Shown here in pieces: positions 8,911 to 15,846 of a DNA stretch of 64,000 nucleotides (position 1 is its first letter; every line of letters begins with the position of its first letter). Under the pieces are notes generated by a model, which was not told the DNA's origin, did no database searches, and saw nothing but the letters and a program-made list of their open reading frames with translations. Origin of the DNA: an uncultured Anaerolineae bacterium (GTDB taxonomy: Bacteria; Chloroflexota; Anaerolineae; Promineifilales; Promineifilaceae); the NCBI GenBank assembly GCA_905479495.1, contig CAJQMR010000031.1, positions 40,283-104,282 of the forward strand, written 5' to 3'. The position numbers and the translations under genes were made by a program.

Positions 8911-9870
8911 ATGATTTTAGGAATCATAGAACACGACCGAGGACAATTAAACAACCAATCTTTGGAGATGCTGATGCTGGCGCGGCAGGTGGCGGCGGCT
9001 GAAGGTGTGGGGGTAACGGCCGTACTCATCGGCGACCTTGCCGCGCCGCTAGTAGACAATTTAGCCGCTTACGGCGTCAACCAGGCCATTGTGGTCAGCC
9101 ACACCGGATTCGACGACTACGCCCCAGAAGCCTGGGCAGAGGCCGTGGTCCAGGTTGCCCAAGCCAGGGCACCCAAAGCAATTATGGCCACCGGCACAGA
9201 CCGGGGCAATGAGCTGATGGCCCATGTGGCCGCCAGGCTGAATTTGGCAATGGCCGCCAACGTCACTCAAGTAAAAGTCGGCGAAAGCTACGAGATTATG
9301 CGCGTACGCTGGGGTGGCAGTTTGTTTGAAGAAGCCAGGCTGCATGGCGAGATCAAACTGCTAACCGTGGCCCCCCTCGTGCAGGAAGTAAGCGAAGCCC
9401 CTTCAGGCGGCGTAACCGTCGAAACATTCACTCCCGAGTTGGACGAAAAGGCTTTCCGCGTGCGCGTCACCGCGCGAGAAGCACCGGAGACAGGCAAAAT
9501 TTCGCTGGCGGAAGCGCGGCTGGTGGTGGGCGGTGGACGCGGCGTAGGCAGCGCTGAAGGCTTTGCCAAGCTGGATGAACTGGCCAACTTGCTGGGTGGC
9601 GCGGTGGGTGGCTCCCGCGTGGTCACCAACCTGGGCTGGCGGCCCCATGCCGACCAGGTAGGCCAGACCGGCACCCGTATTGCCCCTGATTTGTACATCG
9701 CCTGCGGCATCAGCGGGGCCATTCAGCATTGGGTTGGCTGCAAAGGCTCCAAAAAAATCCTGGCGATCAACACCGATCCCGAAGCCCCCATGATGACCAA
9801 AGCCGACTACGCCGTTGTTGGCGATTTGCATGAAGTTTTGCCTGCTCTAATCGCCGAATTGAAACAATAA
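8911..9870 (+). CDS. etfA: Electron transfer flavoprotein alpha subunit
   Basis: 319 residues. N-terminal half resembles EtfB; the C-terminal FAD domain (about 195-315) shows GGGRGVGSAEGFAKLDELA, then DQVGQTGTRIAPDLYIACGISGAIQH and NTDPEAPMMTKADYAVVGDL, the classic EtfA FAD signature. The ATG is preceded by TGAGG 5 bp upstream. It is separated from etfB by a repeat of about 100 bp, an unusual insertion between two subunits normally found back to back. It probably links the dehydrogenase of this cluster to respiration. Confidence 0.95.
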   Translation: MILGIIEHDRGQLNNQSLEMLMLARQVAAAEGVGVTAVLIGDLAAPLVDNLAAYGVNQAIVVSHTGFDDYAPEAWAEAVVQVAQARAPKAIMATGTDRGNELMAHVAARLNLAMAANVTQVKVGESYEIMRVRWGGSLFEEARLHGEIKLLTVAPLVQEVSEAPSGGVTVETFTPELDEKAFRVRVTAREAPETGKISLAEARLVVGGGRGVGSAEGFAKLDELANLLGGAVGGSRVVTNLGWRPHADQVGQTGTRIAPDLYIACGISGAIQHWVGCKGSKKILAINTDPEAPMMTKADYAVVGDLHEVLPALIAELKQ

Positions 9871-9924
9871 TAGCTCCTAAACCTATTATCTCGATGTCAA
9901 CCTGTTCGGCAAACGGTGTGACGG

Positions 9925-9953
9925 TTGATACAATCCGTGTTTTGCATCATATT
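9925..9953 (+). promoter_or_regulatory. Candidate sigma70-type promoter TTGATA-N17-CATATT
   Basis: A TTGATA box, a 17-bp spacer and CATATT (4 of 6 consensus bases) lie 26 bp upstream of the small-protein gene at 9980. It could give the corrinoid genes their own transcript. Sequence match only. Confidence 0.35.
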
Positions 9954-9979
9954 CTAGGCAAACGGGTGGAAACAAACTT

Positions 9980-10273
9980 ATGGCTAAGTTCCAAATCATG
10001 TATTGGCACGACATTCCGGTGCAGGTACGCGCTGGGGAAAGGCGTGACCGGGTAAGCATTGAACTACCGCAGCGCTTTCAGGAAGCTGTGGACAAAGCAG
10101 CTATGGACGCAGGGCTAACCGGCACAGATGCCTATCTGGATGGGTTTCACTGGAGTGAACCAGAGGAAAAGCACGGCACACCAGAAGCGGTGGCCACGGC
10201 CGTTTCCGTTGAACTTAATGCCCAAAATCAAAAGATCGATTGGCGTAAAACGGCCGCAACCCTAAAACATTAG
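9980..10273 (+). CDS. Small conserved protein of the PF13769 ('virulence factor') type
   Basis: 97 residues, beginning MAKFQIMYWHDIPVQVRAG, with RVSIELPQRFQEAVDKAAMD in the middle and a GTDAYLDGFHWSE end. I recognise it as the small protein annotated 'virulence factor' (PF13769). From memory, in other bacteria it also stands beside methyltetrahydrofolate/corrinoid genes. Nothing here suggests virulence; the context points to a role in corrinoid methyl transfer, for instance as a chaperone or accessory subunit (inference). Its TAG ends one base before the ATG of the activator gene, so the two are translationally coupled. Confidence 0.75.
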   Translation: MAKFQIMYWHDIPVQVRAGERRDRVSIELPQRFQEAVDKAAMDAGLTGTDAYLDGFHWSEPEEKHGTPEAVATAVSVELNAQNQKIDWRKTAATLKH

Positions 10274-10274
10274 T

Positions 10275-12335
10275 ATGACTGATCGCAGCAACAACGATCC
10301 CCTCGTCATCTTTATGCCCTCTGGGCGACGTGGCCGGGTGCCGGAAGGCACGTTGGTGCTAGATGCTGCCCGCCAGCTCGGCGTGGAAATCGAAAGCATT
10401 TGCGGCGGACGGCTGACCTGCAACAAGTGCCGCATTCGCGTAGAAGAGGGGCAGTTTGCCAAGCACGGTATCACTTCCGCCAACAATCACCTCTCCCCAC
10501 CCAGCGATGAAGAAACGCGCCTGCTGGAAAAGCTGGACAGCCTCGACTGCCGCCTCTCCTGCAATGCCCAAATTGTAGACGACGCCCTCATTTTTGTGCC
10601 GGAAGAGAGCCGCGCCCACAAACAAATTGTGCGCAAAGCTGCCACCGAGCGGGTCATTGACTTGTTTCCGGCCATTCGCCAGGTCTATGTGGAAGTGGAT
10701 CAGGCTGAGTTGGGTGAACATCGCGGCGACTGGGGCCGTTTGCAAGATGCGCTGGCCAAAAAGTGGGATTTACACAATCTCACCATTGATCTGCCCATTT
10801 TGCGTGAATTGCAAGCCAATCTGCGCAAGGGCAAATGGGCCGTCACCGTGACGCTGTGGCAGGAAAAAGAAGTGATCGACGTGCAGCCAGGCTACAATGA
10901 AGGTGTCTACGGCCTGGCGGTGGATATCGGCTCCACCACCATTGCTGGCTTTTTATGCGATTTGCGCACTGGCGAAATTTTAGCCACCGAGTCGATGATG
11001 AATCCCCAGGTGACCTTCGGCGAAGATTTGATGAGCCGCGTCTCATTTGCCATGATGCACAACGACGGGCTAGACAAGATGCAGTCAGCCATTATCGATG
11101 CCCTCAACCGGCTAGCCGCCAGCACCGCGCGCGAAGCCGGGATTCGCCAGCGGCAGATTCAAGAAGCGGTGTTTGTGGGTAACACGACGATGACCCACAT
11201 TTTGCTAGGGATCAATCCCATTGAGCTGGGCGGCGCACCGTTTGCCCTGGCCAACCGGGACAGCATGGATCTGAAAGCGCGCGAGTTGGGCTTACGCCTG
11301 CACCGCAGCGCCAACGTCCACGTTTTGCCAGCCGAGGCAGGCCACGTCGGCGCAGACAACGTCGCCGCGCTCATTGCCGAAGTCCCCTACACGCTGGATG
11401 AGATCACCCTGCTGGTAGATGTGGGCACCAACGCGGAGATTGTGTTGGGCAACAAAGAGTGGATGTTTAGCGCGTCCAGCCCCACCGGGCCAGCTTTCGA
11501 GGGCGCTCAAATTCGCTTTGGCATGCGCGCTGCGCCAGGGGCCATTGAGCGCGTGCGCATCGACCCAATAACGTTGGCAGCCCGCTTTCGCGTCATCGGC
11601 GAAGAAAGCTGGTCTGATGAATGGCAAATTGGGCCACAATTTCCGGCGGAGTCCCAGCCTAAACATCTGGCGGTAGGTATTTGCGGCTCGGGCATCATTG
11701 AGGTGGTAGCGGAGATGTTTTTGACGGGAATTTTGCTGCCAGACGGCCGTTTTAACCCCGACCTCATTCATGACCGCATTCAATGGGACGAGCGGCGTGG
11801 TGAGTATATTTTGGCCACGGCCGAACAATCCACCACCGGCAGCCCCATCCTGGTGACACAAGATGATGTGCGCAACATCCAGCTAGCCAAAGCGGCGCTT
11901 TACGCCGGGGCCAAGCTGCTGATGAATCAGGCCAAACTCAACCGCGTGGATCGCATTGTGTTGGCCGGGGCATTTGGCAGCTACATCGATCCCCGGTACG
12001 CTATGATTTTGGGGCTCATCCCAGACTGCGATTTAACCAAGGTAACGGCCGTTGGCAATGCGGCGGGTGACGGGGCACGCATTGCACTGCTCAACCGGCA
12101 CAAGCGCGGCGAAGCGCAGCGCATTGCTGAATGGGTGACCTATGTGGAAACGGCCGTTCACCCCGATTTTCAGCAAGAATTTGTGGGCGCGATTCATTTG
12201 CCGCACGCTACCGACCCGTTTCCGCACCTGGCCGGATTGTTGCCCGAAGTAAAATTACAGACAGAATTAAATGGAAACGGCCGTCCAGAGCGAAGACGCC
12301 GTCGCAATACAAGAAAACAAGGGACTAGTGAGTAG
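10275..12335 (+). CDS. Reductive activator of corrinoid proteins (RACO-like, 2Fe-2S + ASKHA ATPase, DUF4445)
   Basis: 686 residues. N-terminal [2Fe-2S] ferredoxin domain (about 8-95) with the cysteines in ESICGGRLTCNKC (C-x5-C-x2-C) and a fourth in CRLSC. A linker follows, then an ASKHA-type ATPase region (about 215-650) with AVDIGSTTIAGFLCD as the phosphate loop, FVGNTTMTHILLG, VDVGTNAEIVLGN and LAGAFGSYIDP. Such proteins use ATP to return inactivated cob(II)alamin to cob(I)alamin on the corrinoid partner. The gene is one base after the small-protein gene and upstream of the corrinoid protein. The last 17 residues form an Arg-rich tail (eight basic residues, including five Arg in a row), not something I expect in the family. 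The stop TAG lies in a repeat. Confidence 0.92.
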   Translation: MTDRSNNDPLVIFMPSGRRGRVPEGTLVLDAARQLGVEIESICGGRLTCNKCRIRVEEGQFAKHGITSANNHLSPPSDEETRLLEKLDSLDCRLSCNAQIVDDALIFVPEESRAHKQIVRKAATERVIDLFPAIRQVYVEVDQAELGEHRGDWGRLQDALAKKWDLHNLTIDLPILRELQANLRKGKWAVTVTLWQEKEVIDVQPGYNEGVYGLAVDIGSTTIAGFLCDLRTGEILATESMMNPQVTFGEDLMSRVSFAMMHNDGLDKMQSAIIDALNRLAASTAREAGIRQRQIQEAVFVGNTTMTHILLGINPIELGGAPFALANRDSMDLKARELGLRLHRSANVHVLPAEAGHVGADNVAALIAEVPYTLDEITLLVDVGTNAEIVLGNKEWMFSASSPTGPAFEGAQIRFGMRAAPGAIERVRIDPITLAARFRVIGEESWSDEWQIGPQFPAESQPKHLAVGICGSGIIEVVAEMFLTGILLPDGRFNPDLIHDRIQWDERRGEYILATAEQSTTGSPILVTQDDVRNIQLAKAALYAGAKLLMNQAKLNRVDRIVLAGAFGSYIDPRYAMILGLIPDCDLTKVTAVGNAAGDGARIALLNRHKRGEAQRIAEWVTYVETAVHPDFQQEFVGAIHLPHATDPFPHLAGLLPEVKLQTELNGNGRPERRRRRNTRKQGTSE

Positions 12336-12391
12336 AGACTGGAGACTTTAAGTCTCTACTCTCCAATCTCCTGTCTCCAATCTCATTTTTA
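12329..12391. repeat. Intergenic inverted repeat, TAGAGACTGGAGACTT type
   Basis: AGTAGAGACTGGAGACTT is followed by its complement AAGTCTCTACTCTCCAATCTC and ends in a T-run, so it could act as a weak terminator or mRNA stabiliser between the activator and corrinoid genes. The stop codon of the upstream gene lies inside it. Related copies: 14743-14806, and in coding sequence at 46590-46665 and 58567-58605. Confidence 0.75.
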
Positions 12392-12403
12392 AGAGGGAAA
12401 TCC

Positions 12404-13102
12404 ATGAGCGAAGATGAACAAGATGACATCATCCTTGAAGAACTTTCAGACAACGAACTTTATGAACTCATGCACGAAGATCTATATGACGGCTATGCCG
12501 AAGAGATCGAAGAAGAAGTGCATGAGGCACTAGGTCGAAATGTCGAACCCTATGTCATCCTCACCAAGGGCTTGGTGGCCGGTATGGATATTGTGGGTGT
12601 CGATTTCCGCGACGGCATTTTGTTTGTGCCAGAGGTGTTGATGGCGGCCAAGGCAATGAAGGCAGGGATGGCTATTTTACGGCCGTTGCTGGCCGAAACC
12701 GGCGCACCCAAAGTCGGCACCATGGTCATCGGCACCGTCAAGGGCGATATCCACGACATTGGCAAAAACCTGGTTAGCATGATGATGGAAGGGGCTGGTT
12801 TTGAGGTGATCAATATCGGCATTAACAATTCCGTCGAAGATTTTTTTGCGGCCATAAACGAGCATAATCCAGACATTGTGGGCATGAGCGCCCTGCTCAC
12901 CACTACGATGCCGTACATGCGTGTGGTCATCAATGCCCTCAAGGAAGAAGGCATCCGTGACAAAATCACCGTGCTGGTCGGTGGTGCCCCGCTCAACGAA
13001 GCATTTGCGGAAGACATCGAAGCTGATGCCTACTGCCGCGATGCGGCCGTGGCCGTGGAAACCGCCAAGAAGTTCATGGATATTCGCCGGGCTAAAGAAT
13101 AA
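12404..13102 (+). CDS. Cobalamin-binding corrinoid protein (MtbC/MttC-like)
   Basis: 232 residues. The C-terminal Rossmann-like B12 domain (about 105-230) has the His-on motif GDIHDIGKN (DxHxxG), so cobalt is probably ligated by that histidine; MSALLTTTMPYMRVVI and VGGAPLNEAFAEDIEADAY are typical. The helical cap domain precedes it (about 40-100). The first 44 residues are remarkably acidic: 19 Asp/Glu and no Lys or Arg. It carries the methyl group from the MttB-type enzyme to the folate methyltransferase. AGAGGG stands 7 bp before the ATG. The acidic N-terminus contrasts with the basic tails on its presumed partners. Confidence 0.93.
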   Translation: MSEDEQDDIILEELSDNELYELMHEDLYDGYAEEIEEEVHEALGRNVEPYVILTKGLVAGMDIVGVDFRDGILFVPEVLMAAKAMKAGMAILRPLLAETGAPKVGTMVIGTVKGDIHDIGKNLVSMMMEGAGFEVINIGINNSVEDFFAAINEHNPDIVGMSALLTTTMPYMRVVINALKEEGIRDKITVLVGGAPLNEAFAEDIEADAYCRDAAVAVETAKKFMDIRRAKE

Positions 13103-13112
13103 TAGCAAGATA

Positions 13113-13171
13113 GACCCTAAGGGTTTTTCATTTCTAAATTTGGCCCAGCCACGGGTTAAATCCTTAGGGTC
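13113..13171. repeat. Intergenic inverted repeat GACCCTAAGG...CCTTAGGGTC
   Basis: 10-bp perfect arms (13113-13122 and 13162-13171) enclose about 39 bp that include an extra internal complement. It lies between the corrinoid protein and metV genes. No second copy seen in this window. Confidence 0.7.
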
Positions 13172-13191
13172 TTTCCGCAAAAGGTAAGATC

Positions 13192-13692
13192 ATGGGACTG
13201 CTACGTCGCTTACAAAATCATCCCGCTTTTTTGGAAAAAGTATATGGTCTGACGCATACGGCCGTATCCAGCCTGCAACCCCTCATCGAACGAATTGGCT
13301 ACGAACGGGCCAACCGCTGGCTCAAAGGCGGCGAAGAATGGGCCAAACGGGCCACCTTCGACTGCCACATGTGCGGCCAATGCATCCTGCACTCCACTGG
13401 CATGACTTGCCCCATGAGCTGCCCCAAAAACCTGCGCAACGGCCCCTGCGGCGGCGTTCGGGCAAATGGGCACTGTGAAGTCAAGCCAGAAATGAAATGC
13501 ATCTGGGTCCAGGCGTTTGAACGCTCCCGCCAAATGCCCCAATACGGCGACGAAATCTTGCAAATCCAACCCCCCGTCAATCGTCAACTTGAAGGCGAAT
13601 CCGCCTGGATCACTATGCTCACAGGCGTGGACAAAGTGACGCCGAAAGGTTGGGTGGGCATGTCTTCTATTCCAGTAATCGGTGATCGGTAA
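13192..13692 (+). CDS. metV: MetV-like zinc protein (methylene-THF reductase C-terminal family)
   Basis: 166 residues with a dense cysteine region (about 62-105): CHMCGQC, then CPMSCPKNLRNGPCGGV and CEVKPEMKC, the pattern of the PF12225 family (MetV of acetogens). In those organisms MetV pairs with MetF to form methylene-THF reductase. Here metF follows directly, so the two should form the complex that interconverts methyl-THF and methylene-THF; in a demethylating cell the direction would be oxidation. AAGGTAAG precedes the ATG. The last residues (VIGDR) and the stop are encoded by the TAATCGGT repeat that follows, so the C-terminus may have been reshaped by the repeat. Confidence 0.9.
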   Translation: MGLLRRLQNHPAFLEKVYGLTHTAVSSLQPLIERIGYERANRWLKGGEEWAKRATFDCHMCGQCILHSTGMTCPMSCPKNLRNGPCGGVRANGHCEVKPEMKCIWVQAFERSRQMPQYGDEILQIQPPVNRQLEGESAWITMLTGVDKVTPKGWVGMSSIPVIGDR

Positions 13693-13750
13693 TCGGTTAT
13701 CGGGTTACCCATTGCTGTGACTGATTACCGATTACGAGAAACGGATTACC
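13674..13750. repeat. Intergenic inverted repeat, AATCGGTGATCGGTAATCGG type
   Basis: Same family as 7930-8006. It overlaps the last codons and stop of metV and runs to 5 bp before metF. An open frame entering metF through this repeat (from 13717) is probably not used. Confidence 0.8.
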
Positions 13751-13755
13751 AAAAT

Positions 13756-14751
13756 ATGACAGAGTACAAATCCGGCAGTCGCCTGGAACGTGTTTTACGC
13801 TCTGGCCGCTTTGCCGTAACGGCCGAATTAAATCCCCCCGACAGCGCCGATCCACAAGAGGTGTATGAAGCCGCCCTGGTGCTTTCTGAAGTATGTGATG
13901 GCATCAATGCCACCGATGCCTCCGGCGCACACTGCCACATGTCCAGCGTGGCCATCTGTGCCTTGCTCACCCGCGCCGGGTACGAGCCGGTTTTCCAGGT
14001 CTCCTGCCGCGACCGCAACCGCATTGCGATTCAAGGCGATTTGCTGGGGGCAGCGGCGATGGGCGTCAGAAATGTGCTTTGCCTCACTGGCGACGATGTG
14101 ACCGCAGGTGACCAGCCTCAGGCCAAACGCGTCTTTGATTTTGACTCTATTCAACTGCTGCGCACGGCCAAAATTATGCGAGACAAAGGACAATTCTTAA
14201 GCGGCCGCAAGCTCACCACCTCGCCTCAACTCTTCCTGGGGGCGGCATCCAATCCTTTTGTGCAACCATTTGACTGGCGGCCATTGCGCCTGGCAAAAAA
14301 AGTTGAGGCCGGAGCCGATTTCATCCAGTCGCAATACTGTTTTGATGTGCCGCGCTTCAAGGAATTTATGAAACGCGTGCGCGACTTGGGTCTACACGAA
14401 AAAGCATTTTATCTGGTTGGTGTTGGGCCCCTGCGCTCGGAGAAAGCAGCCGAATTCATGCGCAGCAAAGTTCCTGGCGTCCACATCCCCGACAAAATTG
14501 TAGAACGGCTGCGCCAAACGCCAAAAGAGAAAAAGCGGGAAGAAGGCAAGAAGATTTGTGTAGAAATTATTCAGCAAGTTCGGGAAATAGAAGGCGTCTC
14601 TGGCGTGCACGTGATGGCTTACCGACAGGAAGAGCTGGTAGCCGAAATCATTCAAGAATCTGGCCTGCTGCCCCGCCCCATGCAAACCGGGTTTGACAAA
14701 GGGCAGGAAAAGGTGCGATTGCGTAGAAGAAAAAATGAGAGCGGAGATTAG
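13756..14751 (+). CDS. metF: 5,10-methylenetetrahydrofolate reductase (MetF)
   Basis: 331 residues from the ATG at 13756. TIM-barrel MetF family: RFAVTAELNPPD at the start, then FQVSCRDRNRIAIQGDLLGAAAMGVRNVLCLTGDD (flavin and folate pocket), FLGAASNPF, and EAGADFIQSQYCFD. It converts methyl-THF to methylene-THF or the reverse with MetV. I chose 13756 because the upstream ATG (13717) would add 13 residues encoded purely by the repeat; there is no good ribosome site for either, which is a weak point. The C-terminus carries a short basic tail (KVRLRRRKNESGD), and its stop TAG lies in the next repeat. Confidence 0.9.
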   Translation: MTEYKSGSRLERVLRSGRFAVTAELNPPDSADPQEVYEAALVLSEVCDGINATDASGAHCHMSSVAICALLTRAGYEPVFQVSCRDRNRIAIQGDLLGAAAMGVRNVLCLTGDDVTAGDQPQAKRVFDFDSIQLLRTAKIMRDKGQFLSGRKLTTSPQLFLGAASNPFVQPFDWRPLRLAKKVEAGADFIQSQYCFDVPRFKEFMKRVRDLGLHEKAFYLVGVGPLRSEKAAEFMRSKVPGVHIPDKIVERLRQTPKEKKREEGKKICVEIIQQVREIEGVSGVHVMAYRQEELVAEIIQESGLLPRPMQTGFDKGQEKVRLRRRKNESGD

Positions 14752-14806
14752 AGATTGGAGATTAAAAAGCAATCCAATCTCTAATTAATCAATCTCCAAT
14801 CTCTCC
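14743..14806. repeat. Intergenic inverted repeat, GGAGATTAGAGATTGGAG type
   Basis: GGAGATTAGAGATTGGAGATT is matched by downstream complements (CAATCTCCAATCTC). The metF stop codon TAG is part of the first unit. Confidence 0.8.
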
Positions 14807-14820
14807 AAAAAGGAAGAAGA

Positions 14821-15729
14821 ATGGAAACAATCATTAGTTCAAAAACAAAAACTGTGATCATTGGGCCAGAACGGCCGTTTACCATCATAGGTGAACGCAT
14901 TAACCCCACCGGTCGCAAAGTTCTGGCCCGCGAAATGGCTGCCGATAACTACGAACGTGTTATCAGCGATGCCATAGCCCAGGTAGAGGCTGGGGCCCAC
15001 ATGCTGGACGTCAACGCCGGCATTCCCCTGGCAGATGAACCAGCCATCCTGGCCAAAGCAATCAAAATTGTCCAATCCGTCGTGGATGTCCCACTCTCCA
15101 TCGACTCCTCCATCGTCGCCGCGCTGGAAAGCGGCCTTGCCGCCTATGAAGGCAAGCCGCTGGTCAACTCCGTGACTGGCGAGGAGGAACGGTTGGAGGT
15201 CGTCCTGCCATTAATCAAGAAGTATGGCGCTGCCGTGATTGGCATCTCTAACGATGAAACGGGCATCTCGGAAGACCCGGATGTACGTTTTGCCGTGGCT
15301 AAAAAGATCGTCGAGCGGGCGATGGATCACGGTATTCCCCGCGAAGATGTCATCATCGATCCGCTGGTCATGCCCATTGGCGCGATGCGCTATGCCGGAC
15401 GACAAGTGTTCCACATCGTGGAGCGCTGCCTCAACGAGCTAAAGGTAAATACCTGCTGTGGTGCCAGCAATGTCTCATTTGGCCTGCCCAACCGCCCACC
15501 ACTCAACGCTCACTTTTTGGCGATGGCTATCTCCCACGGGCTCACCTCAGCCATCACCAATCCCATCGAGCATGACATCAAACAAGGCATCATGGTCGCC
15601 AATGTGATGATGGGCAATGATGAAAATTGCACCGAGTGGATTGTAGCCAATCGCCCTCAGGCAGAAGATGGTGAAAGTGAGACACGCCCCCGCCGTGAGC
15701 GTCGCCGACGTCGCCGAGATTCTGCATAG
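14821..15729 (+). CDS. Methyltetrahydrofolate:corrinoid methyltransferase (AcsE/MtgA-like)
   Basis: 302 residues, pterin-binding (DHPS-like) TIM barrel. Clear folate-site motifs: IIGERINPTGRK near the start, AQVEAGAHMLDVNAG, PLSIDSS, KPLVNSVTGE, AVIGISNDETG and CCGASNVSFGLPNR. AcsE-type enzymes are about 260 residues; here an additional tail has nine Arg within the last 15 residues. It moves the methyl group between the corrinoid protein and tetrahydrofolate, completing the route from methylated amine to methyl-THF. AAGGAAGA stands just before the ATG. It could also work in the opposite direction, but without acetyl-CoA synthase genes nearby the demethylating role is the better reading. Confidence 0.92.
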   Translation: METIISSKTKTVIIGPERPFTIIGERINPTGRKVLAREMAADNYERVISDAIAQVEAGAHMLDVNAGIPLADEPAILAKAIKIVQSVVDVPLSIDSSIVAALESGLAAYEGKPLVNSVTGEEERLEVVLPLIKKYGAAVIGISNDETGISEDPDVRFAVAKKIVERAMDHGIPREDVIIDPLVMPIGAMRYAGRQVFHIVERCLNELKVNTCCGASNVSFGLPNRPPLNAHFLAMAISHGLTSAITNPIEHDIKQGIMVANVMMGNDENCTEWIVANRPQAEDGESETRPRRERRRRRRDSA

Positions 15730-15746
15730 GACGTGACGTTTGTTAC

Positions 15747-15775
15747 TTGTCACACAGCACGCAGTTCACCACAAT
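15747..15775 (+). promoter_or_regulatory. Candidate promoter TTGTCA-N17-CACAAT upstream of fhs
   Basis: A fair -35 box and weak -10 with ideal spacing lie 71 bp before the fhs start, in the only longer repeat-free gap of the cluster. It would let fhs be expressed separately. Sequence match only. Confidence 0.3.
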
Positions 15776-15846
15776 ATGATCCGTAAACGTCGGTCAAGTT
15801 TGTAAGCCTGACCAACAATCTTAAGGACTTAAGGAGTGAAACCACT

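Noticed and set aside
8778..12403. Cobalamin riboswitch for the corrinoid genes
   Set aside because: I looked for the conserved B12-box (GCCACTG) with its surrounding helices in the gaps and did not see it; gaps are mostly filled by repeats.
13717..13755. Upstream start of metF adding 13 residues (MTDYRLRETDYQN)
   Set aside because: These codons are the TAATCGGT repeat read through; the family begins at the ATG at 13756.
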